From: Gambelia wislizenii
Lineage: Eukaryota > Chordata > Lepidosauria > Squamata > Crotaphytidae
Assembly: GCA_030847615.1 (NCBI GenBank)
Contig: JAUMIR010000004.1
Span: 233,782,501 to 233,846,500 of the forward strand
DNA length: 64,000 nucleotides
Direction: 5' to 3'
The text below holds more notes on this DNA, generated by a model. It saw only the letters and a program-made list of their open reading frames with translations, did no database searches and was not told the origin of the DNA. The DNA is not shown here. Positions within the stretch are counted from its first letter, which is position 1.

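Noticed and set aside
3848..64000. Assignment to ATP9A instead of ATP9B
   Set aside because: The serine-rich insert in W2, the [10 protein letters not shown] cassette and many residues in W6-W9 fit ATP9B better, judged from memory of both proteins.
1..64000. CRISPR arrays, bacterial operons, rRNA genes, phage-like modules
   Set aside because: None present. The repeats are eukaryotic transposons, microsatellites and one minisatellite.

Overview
The window is vertebrate nuclear DNA, most likely from a squamate reptile (lizard type). The evidence is short GT-AG exons in long AT-rich introns and a squamate-like repeat set: CR1, L2, Bov-B/RTE, DIRS and Ty3/gypsy elements, tRNA-derived SINEs, Tigger/pogo, hAT and mariner elements. 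The species is an inference from repeat style, not a database result.

One host gene is visible. It is the 3' portion of ATP9B, a class-2 P4-ATPase, on the minus strand. I place 17 coding exons between 64000 and 3848, giving 668 codons plus stop. They run from the nucleotide-binding domain through the TGDK and GDGGND motifs and the C-terminal membrane segments to the stop codon at 3848-3850. All exon phases join cleanly. One intron uses a GC-AG donor, and a 33-nt cassette exon sits just before the last exon. The 5' part of the gene lies beyond position 64000.

Layout: 1-3847 is 3' UTR and flank, with a Bov-B remnant at the far left. 3848-15712 holds ten exons in short introns, with scattered MITEs, SINEs and an opposed pair of L2 fragments. 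The 14.2-kb intron 15713-29932 holds a DIRS-type tyrosine-recombinase retrotransposon (about 17.12-27.65 kb) that was itself hit by a 5'-inverted LINE, a complete-ended mariner, a CR1 and a hAT MITE. 29933-33832 holds three exons. The 13.8-kb intron 33833-47628 holds a Ty3/gypsy element interrupted by a putative DNA transposon, which is in turn interrupted by a second DIRS element with its internal complementary region. 47629-48447 holds two exons. The 12.1-kb intron 48448-60547 holds a Tigger-like element, a SINE, a MITE/LINE composite with a 34-bp target duplication, and a GC-rich minisatellite grown inside a Tigger-like MITE. 60548-64000 holds the two 5'-most exons of the window.

No new gene system was found. 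The most informative material is the pair of nested transposon stacks, whose boundaries give a relative order of insertion, and the splice details of ATP9B. All transposon open frames are broken. Boundaries of old repeats are approximate.
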